Assembly (NCBI RefSeq): GCF_014472395.1 | Contig: NZ_JACSZW010000008.1 | Span: forward strand, 62,001 to 126,000 | Direction: 5' to 3' | Source of the DNA: Pedobacter sp. N36a | GTDB taxonomy: Bacteria > Bacteroidota > Bacteroidia > Sphingobacteriales > Sphingobacteriaceae | Length of the DNA stretch: 64,000 nt | In this document: positions 28,220 to 37,172 of the stretch, piece by piece | Layout of the letters: each line of letters opens with the position of its first letter | Position numbering within the stretch: the first letter of the stretch is position 1 | Program-made: the position numbers and the translations under genes | Notes under the pieces: generated by a model | What the model saw: only the letters and a program-made list of their open reading frames with translations | Told to the model about the DNA's origin: nothing | Databases searched by the model: none

Positions 28220-29341
28220 CTATTGGTTGGAAAGTACCTGGGTATAAATTTTAATCATTTCCTCTGTGAGGACCCGGGTATCAAATTTTTTAACATATTC
28301 CAGCCCTTTTACTGTCATCTTTGTGGCGAGATCAGGACTGTTTAATACTCTATTTATGGCGTTAGAGAGTGCAATTTTGTCATAAGGGGCCACATATAAG
28401 CTGTTTTCGCCTCCTGCTTCTTCTAAACAAGAACCTGTTGCGGCGATGACCGGGACAGCGGAATACAAGGCTTCAATGATTGGAATTCCGAATCCTTCAT
28501 ATAATGATGGATAAACGAAGGCCTTAGCCATTTGATAAATAGAGGGTAGGTCCTCGAAAGGTACATTCTGTAAAAAGGTGACCCTTGATTTTAAGCCAAG
28601 TACCTCAATTTCTTTGTTAACCAGTTCGGTATAAGCTGTTTTTTTTCCTACAACCACGAGGTGATAATCCGGATGAATTTCTGGCAATGCTTTGATTAGC
28701 GTTAGCAGGTTTTTCCGGCTTTCAATCGTTCCTACATTCAGAATATATTTTTCCGGCAGCTCGTGTTTATCCCTGACGTCCTGTTTTTTCTTTTGATCAG
28801 TTGCAGATTTAAAACTGTCGTCACAGCTTTGGTAAACGACTTCAATTTTATCAGGGTCGGTATGGAAAAAATGGATAAGATCTCTTTTTGTACATTCACT
28901 GATGGCTACTATTTTGTCTGCATGTTTGCAGGCATAGCGAAATTTCAGCTGGTAGATGAATCGGTCTATCCTTCCGTAATATTGGGGGAACCTGAGGAAA
29001 ATCAGGTCATGTATCGTGACTACACTTGCTATTCCTGAATTTTTGATACCCAGGGGGATCTCATGACTCAAGCCATGAAATAAGTCAATCTGATCTTTTA
29101 GTAATTGTTTTTTGATTCCGGAAGTTCTCCAGAACCATCCCGGACGATCAGGAAGCTCCGTTTTAATCCCCTTTATTTTCAAAAATCGAGAAATCTGAGC
29201 ATGATTTTTTACTTTGGGTGTATAAACAAAGTATTGGTTTTGAGGAAAAAATTCTGCCAGGTGGGTAACTAAAGACCTGCTGTAATTCCCTAGTCCTGTT
29301 AAATTATTCGCTGCCCTCTTTCCGTCAAAACCAATCTTCAT
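28220..29341 (-). CDS. glycosyltransferase family 4 protein
   Basis: This 373-residue GT-B enzyme has the N-terminal 'NLTGLGNYSRSLV' acceptor-side loop, 'VTIHDLIFLRFPQYY', and the nucleotide-sugar half with 'LNVGTIESRKNLLTLIKALP' and the E-x7-E motif 'YEGFGIPIIEALYSAVPVIA' near residue 283. Donor and acceptor sugars are not identifiable. No polysaccharide cluster surrounds it; it lies 4 bp after dapD and 12 bp before tsaC, so it is transcribed with housekeeping genes. Confidence 0.88.
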   Translation of the reverse strand: MKIGFDGKRAANNLTGLGNYSRSLVTHLAEFFPQNQYFVYTPKVKNHAQISRFLKIKGIKTELPDRPGWFWRTSGIKKQLLKDQIDLFHGLSHEIPLGIKNSGIASVVTIHDLIFLRFPQYYGRIDRFIYQLKFRYACKHADKIVAISECTKRDLIHFFHTDPDKIEVVYQSCDDSFKSATDQKKKQDVRDKHELPEKYILNVGTIESRKNLLTLIKALPEIHPDYHLVVVGKKTAYTELVNKEIEVLGLKSRVTFLQNVPFEDLPSIYQMAKAFVYPSLYEGFGIPIIEALYSAVPVIAATGSCLEEAGGENSLYVAPYDKIALSNAINRVLNSPDLATKMTVKGLEYVKKFDTRVLTEEMIKIYTQVLSNQ

Positions 29342-29345
29342 TATA

Positions 29346-30164
29346 TTATACTGCTACATTATTTTCTCTCAATGCATCATTTAGAGAAGTCTTTTTATCT
29401 GTAGATTCTTTACGCTGACCAATGATCAATGCACATGGAACTTGGAATTCACCAGCTGGGAATTTCTTCGCATAGCTACCTGGAATTACTACTGAACGTG
29501 CAGGAACGATACCTTTATATTCAACGGGTGTGTTGCCTGTAACGTCGATGATTTTAGTAGAGGCTGTTAAAACTACATTTGCACCTAGCACTGCTTCTCT
29601 TTCCACACGAACACCTTCCACAACGATTGCTCTTGAACCAATGAAAACATTGTCTTCGATGATTACCGGAGCAGCTTGAATTGGCTCTAACACACCACCA
29701 ATACCTACACCACCACTCAAGTGAACGTGTTTACCGATTTGCGCACATGAACCTACAGTTGCCCATGTATCCACCATTGTACCTTCGTCAACGTAGGCAC
29801 CGATATTTACATAAGATGGCATCATGATCACACCTTTGGCCAAATAAGCGCCATATCGTGCAATACCATGAGGTACTACTCTTACACCTAGTTCTTTATA
29901 ATTGGTTTTCAATTTCATTTTATCATGAAATACGAAAGGACCAACTTCAATTTCTTTCATTTCTCTGATTGGAAAATAAAGGATTACTGCCTTTTTGATC
30001 CATTCATTCACAGCCCACGAGTTCAGTACTGGTTCAGCAACGCGCAATTCACCTTTATCAAGTTGCATAATTACCGTTTCTATTGCTTCGCAATATTCAC
30101 TATATCCTAATAAAGTTCTGTCTTCCCAAGCGGCTTCTACTAACTTTTTTAATTGTGCTATCAT
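29346..30164 (-). CDS. dapD: 2,3,4,5-tetrahydropyridine-2,6-dicarboxylate N-succinyltransferase
   Basis: DapD succinylates tetrahydrodipicolinate in lysine and meso-diaminopimelate synthesis. The 272-residue protein has the left-handed beta-helix hexapeptide repeats in its centre ('GVGIGGVLEPIQAAPVIIED', 'NVFIGSRAIVVEGVRVE') and the conserved 'PSYVNIGAYVDEGTMVDTWA'. Length matches the family. It heads the minus-strand run dapD-GT-tsaC-cca-ORF-miaA. Confidence 0.97.
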   Translation of the reverse strand: MIAQLKKLVEAAWEDRTLLGYSEYCEAIETVIMQLDKGELRVAEPVLNSWAVNEWIKKAVILYFPIREMKEIEVGPFVFHDKMKLKTNYKELGVRVVPHGIARYGAYLAKGVIMMPSYVNIGAYVDEGTMVDTWATVGSCAQIGKHVHLSGGVGIGGVLEPIQAAPVIIEDNVFIGSRAIVVEGVRVEREAVLGANVVLTASTKIIDVTGNTPVEYKGIVPARSVVIPGSYAKKFPAGEFQVPCALIIGQRKESTDKKTSLNDALRENNVAV

Positions 30165-30242
30165 GTTTTAAGTTATTTTTTGACAAAATAAATCAATTTT
30201 ATGTATAGACCATTGTTTTCTATAATGTATTTTTGATTTTTT

Positions 30243-30653
30243 ATGGCAGAGCAAGAAAAATTACGGATAGATAAGTACTTATGGGCAATCAGATTATTTA
30301 AGACCAGGAGTTTAGCGACAGAGGCTTGTAAAGCGGGTCGGGTGAAATTCAATGGGAATAATCTTAAAGCTTCTGCAATAGTCAAACCTGGAGATGTGTA
30401 TCAGGTATCCAAAGGAATAGAGAAGAAAGTAATTGAAGTGGTGGAGCTTTTATACAATAGGGTAGAGGCTAAAATAGCGGTCACTAAATATAAAGATATT
30501 ACCCCTTTAGAGGAGACTCATGGTTATAAATCAATGTTCCATTCACCGGTATTGATCAGAGATCGTGGTGCAGGAAGGCCTACAAAGAAAGACCGCAGGG
30601 AAATCGACGACCTGACTGGTGGTCTTTTTGAAGAGGAAGAAGGCGAAAAATAG
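30243..30653 (+). CDS. S4-domain RNA-binding protein (Hsp15 type)
   Basis: The 136 residues start with an S4 RNA-binding domain ('LRIDKYLWAIRLFKTRSLAT', 'EACKAGRVKFNGNNLKAS') as in Hsp15/HslR, which recycles stalled 50S subunits carrying peptidyl-tRNA. The Lys/Arg-rich tail ends with an acidic stretch. TATTTTTG at 30228-30235 ends 7 bp before the ATG and may be its -7 element, implying a very short leader, but no well-spaced -33 element is evident. The gene is divergent from dapD. Confidence 0.85.
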   Translation: MAEQEKLRIDKYLWAIRLFKTRSLATEACKAGRVKFNGNNLKASAIVKPGDVYQVSKGIEKKVIEVVELLYNRVEAKIAVTKYKDITPLEETHGYKSMFHSPVLIRDRGAGRPTKKDRREIDDLTGGLFEEEEGEK

Positions 30654-30659
30654 TGGGTG

Positions 30660-31376
30660 TTATTTTAATAATCTCATTCTATAAGCTTGCATTGCTGTTT
30701 CTCCCAGCTGTTTGATCAATTGATAATTGGCAATTGCACCTATAGCTGCACCAACTACTGGTAACAGCTGCGCTAGTTTGGCGAGGTCGATGTAATCGCG
30801 GTATTCCTGCTGAAGGGTTTTCCAGTCGATACTGTCTACGTTTTCCGGGAGGATATGTAGTTTATCTTCCCAGTTTTCAAGGTGCATGAAAACCTTCGTC
30901 CTTCCCTGCTGACTGGAGAAAGCGAGCTGAAAAATATAGAGCAAATATAAGCGTTCTCTATAATCCTTTACATCAAAGCCATACAGGGCTGCAATTTCAA
31001 ATAGCAGTTTCATTTTTATGCCAATGAGAATAGGGAAATCGGCCATGCTCATCAGGAAGCCGCCTGCACCTGTAATGCCTCCTTCTGCAGCTCCAGTTCT
31101 GCAATAATTGTCAATTTTCTGCTTTACCAAAGCCTCTCTATGGACCAGACTCGTTTCCATTGCAGGCATATTTGAAGTGGTATAGGTAGAGCCGTACAAC
31201 ACCCCTTTGATCATATTTTTAATGGTCACCGTGATCGCGGTATGAATTTTTTTAGGAATATAGCTATTGATTTTCTTTTGAACGTTATTGGTGATTTTAT
31301 TGAAAAATGAGGGTTTAAGCCTCATTTTTCGCTTCCAGAATTCCAGTTCAATGGTTATTTTCTCTTCGTAATTCAC
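30660..31376 (-). CDS. EcsC family protein
   Basis: The 238-residue protein fits the EcsC family: 'GGITGAGGFLMSMADFPILI', 'IKMKLLFEIAALYGFDVKDY' and 'LLPVVGAAIGAIANYQLIKQ'. The Gly-rich hydrophobic segments suggest peripheral or integral membrane association. EcsC was first described beside the EcsAB transporter of Bacillus; its biochemical role is unknown, and no ABC transporter is present here. It ends 6 bp from the convergent S4 gene stop. Confidence 0.82.
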   Translation of the reverse strand: MNYEEKITIELEFWKRKMRLKPSFFNKITNNVQKKINSYIPKKIHTAITVTIKNMIKGVLYGSTYTTSNMPAMETSLVHREALVKQKIDNYCRTGAAEGGITGAGGFLMSMADFPILIGIKMKLLFEIAALYGFDVKDYRERLYLLYIFQLAFSSQQGRTKVFMHLENWEDKLHILPENVDSIDWKTLQQEYRDYIDLAKLAQLLPVVGAAIGAIANYQLIKQLGETAMQAYRMRLLK

Positions 31377-31425
31377 AGGGTGTATATTACAATAATTATT
31401 TCTTTAAGCTCCTAAACGGTTGAAT

Positions 31426-31911
31426 TTAATAAGTGACCCTCATGGAAGATTGCTCCCAAAGTTTAAAAGCCTGGAGGGCTTCGTCTCTTAGCATTTGCTG
31501 GATAGGTAAGCTGCGCGCTGCCATTGGTTTTTCCAATTCTTCATAAATGAATTGATCATCAAAGCCAATATTCGCTGCATCTACTTTTGTATTGGCATAA
31601 TAAATCGTGTTGATTCTGGACCAATAAACCGCACTTAGGCACATCGGGCAAGGCTCACAGCTGGTATAAATCACACATCCGCTCAGGTCAAAAGTCTTCA
31701 GTTTTTTGCAGGCCATTCTAATCGCGGAAACCTCTGCATGGGCTGTTGGATCATTTGTACTGGTCACTTTATTGCCGCTCTTTGCGATCACTTTTCCATC
31801 TTTGACCACTACTGCACCAAATGGGCCACCTAGTTCTTCGGTCACATTCTTCTCTGAAAGGCCAATGGCCATTCTCATAAATTTTTCGTGCTGCTGCGTT
31901 GTAACGTCCAT
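31426..31911 (-). CDS. guaD: guanine deaminase (GuaD-type nucleoside deaminase)
   Basis: The 161-residue zinc deaminase converts guanine to xanthine. It has the cytidine-deaminase-fold motifs HAE (H58, E60) and PCxxC (C88, C91 in 'SCEPCPMC'). Closeness to Bacillus GuaD is visible in 'GGPFGAVVVKDGKVIA', 'NDPTAHAEVSAIRMACK', 'GFDDQFIYEELEKP' and a C-terminal Tyr, which is known to matter for substrate capture in the domain-swapped dimer. A tRNA adenosine deaminase (TadA) is less likely because these GuaD-specific segments are present. Confidence 0.88.
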   Translation of the reverse strand: MDVTTQQHEKFMRMAIGLSEKNVTEELGGPFGAVVVKDGKVIAKSGNKVTSTNDPTAHAEVSAIRMACKKLKTFDLSGCVIYTSCEPCPMCLSAVYWSRINTIYYANTKVDAANIGFDDQFIYEELEKPMAARSLPIQQMLRDEALQAFKLWEQSSMRVTY

Positions 31912-31995
31912 ATTGTCGATTTATTGAGATTAGAAATGAGGATCATACTGCTGCCAGTATAGATAGCTCAATGTTTATGCTAAAAATAGGAGCAC

Positions 31996-32026
31996 AAAAA
32001 AAATGCCCCGATTAAGCGGAGCATTT
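31996..32026 (-). terminator. terminator after the OmpH-like gene
   Basis: Stem 32001-32010 with 32017-32026 (one mismatch), followed on the minus strand by a T run (A run at 31996-32003). It lies just downstream of the OmpH-like gene stop. Confidence 0.8.
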
Positions 32027-32045
32027 AAAATTCATCAGATGATGA

Positions 32046-32648
32046 TTATTTTTTGTCTTTTGAGTAAGCTTCGTTTAATCCTACGATTACTTCGCTGGTT
32101 ACATCTAAAGATTCGTCAGCAAATAAAATTGCGCTGTTACCTTTTGAATAAGTTAATACCATTTTGAAACCTTTTCCTTTGGCATAAGTTTTCAAGTATT
32201 CTGCAACTTTATCGTATAATTTTTCATTCTCAGTAGCTTGCTCATTTTGAAGTGCAGCACCTGCATTTTGAGAATAAGCTTGTAGCTCTTGTTGTTTACG
32301 TGCTAATCTTTCTTCAGTAGCAGCTCTTTGATCAGCAGGCAAAGTGTTTTGCTGTTGTTGATATTGAGTGACTTCACGTTGGAAAGCTTGTTGTTTAGAA
32401 GCAAGATCTGTTTGTGCTGTTTTTGACTTCGCGTCAAGTTTAGTTTTTAAGTCTTTGAAATACTGATATTTTGTTAACAGGGAATCAGAATTAACATAGA
32501 CGATTTTCTCTGCGCTTGTTACTGTGGCCGACTCAGATTTTGGAGCAGTAGTAGTCCCTGCGTTTTCTTTGTTCTGGCAAGAAGCCATTACGGAAACTAA
32601 TGCAACTGCAGTAGCAATGCTGCCAAGTTTTAATGTTGATCTTTTCAT
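32046..32648 (-). CDS. OmpH/Skp-like periplasmic lipoprotein
   Basis: The 200-residue protein has a lipoprotein signal peptide with lipobox 'VMASC' (Cys24). After a Thr/Ser-rich linker comes an OmpH/Skp domain: 'KIVYVNSDSLLTKYQYFKDL', a long Gln-rich coiled coil (about 75-140) and the end strand 'FKMVLTYSKGNSAILFADES'. Skp chaperones outer-membrane proteins in the periplasm; lipidated OmpH-like paralogues are common in Bacteroidota. It is divergent from gyrB. Confidence 0.87.
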   Translation of the reverse strand: MKRSTLKLGSIATAVALVSVMASCQNKENAGTTTAPKSESATVTSAEKIVYVNSDSLLTKYQYFKDLKTKLDAKSKTAQTDLASKQQAFQREVTQYQQQQNTLPADQRAATEERLARKQQELQAYSQNAGAALQNEQATENEKLYDKVAEYLKTYAKGKGFKMVLTYSKGNSAILFADESLDVTSEVIVGLNEAYSKDKK

Positions 32649-32751
32649 CTAATGAGTATAATTGATTTTTTGTTTTACTTTTTTCGGATATTGTTTTCCC
32701 TTTGGAATGATAAATTTCAACAAATATAAAATTTCAAATTTAGTATCCTAA

Positions 32752-34824
<2,073 letters not shown>

Positions 34825-34850
34825 TTAGCAGTTCAAAATAACAATTAAAA

Positions 34851-34889
34851 TACAAAAGGAGGTGCCCGATAAAGGTACCTCCTTTTGTA
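34851..34889. terminator. terminator after gyrB, probably bidirectional
   Basis: A 16-bp stem: 34851-34863 pairs exactly with 34877-34889, and inner bases 34864-34866 with 34874-34876. Flanking A/T stretches suit both the gyrB transcript and the convergent retropepsin gene. Confidence 0.8.
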
Positions 34890-34940
34890 TAAACTGGTTT
34901 TATTGAGCTTATTGAAAGCTTTTCTAGGGAAGTGCAGGGC

Positions 34941-35366
34941 CTATTCACTGTATAAAAACAGCTTCAGCTTTTTATAATTGATCACTGCCTGGTATTTCAG
35001 GAGCACATCACTGCCAATAATGCCCGCAATCATGGGATGTCCCATTTGATCATAAGCCTGGTTCACACTCTCCAGATCCAGGGCTACAGTTTCATAGTCA
35101 GGAATGATCAATCTCCCCATTTTGATTTTTGGGATGGTCGCCTGAATTGTGCTGGAGGTAGCAAAAAGTGTAGTAGCCTGGGTTTCCTCAGTATACGCAA
35201 GTTCTGAAATATTGTTCTTGATCAATGCCACGTCAAAGACGGAACGGGAGGCTCCTGTGTCTAAAACAGCAAAACACTTCTTCCCAAAAACAACAATTTC
35301 CACCAAAAGGTGGAAACCGTCATCGTGTAAATTTATTAAGGTTAAGGGAACAGTAATCGTTCTCAT
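34941..35366 (-). CDS. retropepsin-like aspartic protease
   Basis: The 141-residue protein has one aspartic-protease active-site motif, 'FAVLDTGASRSVFD' (DTG at 36-38), a flap-like region and 'PMIAGIIGSDVLLKYQAVIN' with the second psi-loop hydrophobic-Gly pattern. Single-domain retropepsins act as dimers. There is no signal peptide, so it would be cytoplasmic. Substrate unknown. It starts 5 bp after the mdh stop and is probably co-transcribed. Confidence 0.8.
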   Translation of the reverse strand: MRTITVPLTLINLHDDGFHLLVEIVVFGKKCFAVLDTGASRSVFDVALIKNNISELAYTEETQATTLFATSSTIQATIPKIKMGRLIIPDYETVALDLESVNQAYDQMGHPMIAGIIGSDVLLKYQAVINYKKLKLFLYSE

Positions 35367-35371
35367 TAAAT

Positions 35372-36310
35372 TTATACTAGTTTCATGTCATGTAAAACAC
35401 TGTTCATGGCACGGACTGCATCTGCACTTTTATTGAAGGATGCTTGTTCTTCATCATTCAATTTATAATCAATTACTTTTTCCCAGCCATTGCGGCCAAC
35501 AATTACTGGGACACCTAAACAGATGTCTTTCTGGCCATATTCACCATCAAGGGCTACACAGCAGGTAAATAATTTCTTTTCATCACGTACAATGCTTTCT
35601 ACCAAAGCTGCACCTGCTGCTCCTGGAGCATACCAGGCAGAAGTGCCTAAAAGACCAGTTAATGTAGCGCCACCAACCATTGTATCTGCGGCTACTTTGT
35701 CTAAAGTTGCTTTATCCAGCAATTCCGTTACCGGTAAACTTTGATAAGTGGCATAGCGTGTCAATGGAATCATGGTTGTATCGCCATGACCACCAATTAC
35801 AAAACCCTGAAGGTCATTTGAATTGCAATTTAAGGCTACGCTTAAATAGTATTTGAAGCGGGCGCTGTCTAAAGTTCCGCCCATACCTATAATTCTGTTT
35901 TTAGGTAATCCTAGTGATTTTAAGGCCAGATAAGTCATGGTATCCATTGGATTGCTGATCACAATTATGATGGCCTCTGGAGAGTATTTAAGAATATTTT
36001 CTGCGACACCTTTAACGATTCCTGCATTGATTCCAATCAGTTCTTCACGTGTCATTCCCGGTTTACGCGGTAAGCCTGAAGTGATGACTGCTACTGTTGA
36101 TCCTGCAGTCTGACTATAATCATTTGTAACCCCTTTTATTTTTGTATCAAAGCCCAATAGAGTGGCCGTTTGCATCATGTCAATTGCTTTGCCTTCTGCA
36201 AAACCTTCTTTGATGTCTAATAAAACAAGCTCTTCTGCTAATTCTTTTCTGGCAATATTATCTGCACAAGTGGCGCCTACAGCGCCGGCACCTACAACCG
36301 TTATTTTCAT
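35372..36310 (-). CDS. mdh: malate dehydrogenase
   Basis: NAD-dependent oxidation of malate to oxaloacetate in the TCA cycle. The 312-residue protein is of the LDH-like MDH type: 'VVGAGAVGATCADNIA' (Rossmann loop), substrate arginines in 'GLPRKPGMTREELI', 'GGTLDSARFKYYL', and catalytic H175 in 'GGHGDTTMIPLTR'. Arg82 at the specificity loop supports malate over lactate. A short hairpin (36337-36343 with 36349-36355) lies in its presumed leader. Confidence 0.96.
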   Translation of the reverse strand: MKITVVGAGAVGATCADNIARKELAEELVLLDIKEGFAEGKAIDMMQTATLLGFDTKIKGVTNDYSQTAGSTVAVITSGLPRKPGMTREELIGINAGIVKGVAENILKYSPEAIIIVISNPMDTMTYLALKSLGLPKNRIIGMGGTLDSARFKYYLSVALNCNSNDLQGFVIGGHGDTTMIPLTRYATYQSLPVTELLDKATLDKVAADTMVGGATLTGLLGTSAWYAPGAAGAALVESIVRDEKKLFTCCVALDGEYGQKDICLGVPVIVGRNGWEKVIDYKLNDEEQASFNKSADAVRAMNSVLHDMKLV

Positions 36311-36508
36311 AATGAATCTGATTTTATTTTAATAGCAACAAGCTTAGGGCTTGTTTACAGGGGTTAAATCTATTGTTTTTAAATGCGCATTGATAAAGTA
36401 ATTTACAATATTATTAATTATTAAAGCAAAGCCAACCTGGTTACGCCTCCTGCCGAAGTTATAAATTTAGGTCAGTTTAAAAAACGCTTTTTAAAACTTT
36501 CTTCAACC

Positions 36509-36540
36509 TTGCTGGTTTTATGATAAAGAATTTACATTTG
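36509..36540 (+). promoter_or_regulatory. promoter of the lipocalin gene
   Basis: TTG at 36509-36511 and TACATTTG at 36533-36540 with 21 nt between. Transcription would begin near 36547, after the in-frame ATG at 36520, so the start at 36571 is preferred. Confidence 0.7.
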
Positions 36541-36570
36541 CTTAATAGTCGCAAACAAATAGAACCTATT

Positions 36571-37056
36571 ATGGATAATGTACCTGTAGAAAAAGTTGAT
36601 ATTATGTTGTATGCAGGGAAGTGGTACTCTTTATATTCGATTCCCACTTTCATTGATAAACATTGGCGCCAAACTGTGGAGACTTATGTGATCCATCCTG
36701 ATGGCTATTATGCTGTTTTTACTGGTTATAAAGTACAGGGAGAGGATAAACAAAAGTACTTCAGGTCTAAACTTTTTGTAGTACGCGGAAGTCGGAATGC
36801 CCGCTTTAAAGCTGAATTTATCTGGCCGGTAAAAGTGGATTACTGGGTGATCGAACTGGCTGAGGATTACTCTTATGTAGTAGTTGGCCATCCGAAATTC
36901 AAATACCTTTTCATTATGGCGAGGAAGCCTAATATTCCTGAAGATTTACTTATAGAAATTATAGACCGCTGTCAGAAAAAGGGTTACGATACCAGTAAAC
37001 TGGTTTCTCAGGAACACAAATCTTCCGGACCAATTCCGGCAGTCCATTCTATGTAA
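36571..37056 (+). CDS. lipocalin family protein (Blc-like)
   Basis: The 161-residue protein shows the bacterial lipocalin signature 'YAGKWYSLYSIPTFIDKHWR' (GxW motif), a following beta-barrel region, and 'DYSYVVVGHPKFKYLFIMAR' with the second conserved block. Lipocalins bind small hydrophobic ligands. Unlike E. coli Blc there is no lipoprotein signal peptide, so it may be cytoplasmic. An upstream in-frame ATG (36520) would add 17 residues but precedes the inferred transcription start. Confidence 0.85.
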   Translation: MDNVPVEKVDIMLYAGKWYSLYSIPTFIDKHWRQTVETYVIHPDGYYAVFTGYKVQGEDKQKYFRSKLFVVRGSRNARFKAEFIWPVKVDYWVIELAEDYSYVVVGHPKFKYLFIMARKPNIPEDLLIEIIDRCQKKGYDTSKLVSQEHKSSGPIPAVHSM

Positions 37057-37096
37057 AAATTACGGTTCTTCTAGGTAAAATTCCCTGCTTCAATTA

Positions 37097-37125
37097 TTGG
37101 AAGAACTGAAATTTCCGTATTTTTG
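37097..37125 (+). promoter_or_regulatory. promoter of dnaE
   Basis: TTG at 37097-37099 and TATTTTTG at 37118-37125 with an 18-nt spacer; about 47 nt before the dnaE ATG. Confidence 0.65.
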
Positions 37126-37172
37126 AGCAATCATATTGATTTCTAAAAAGACGATTTTCTAATTACCTAGCT

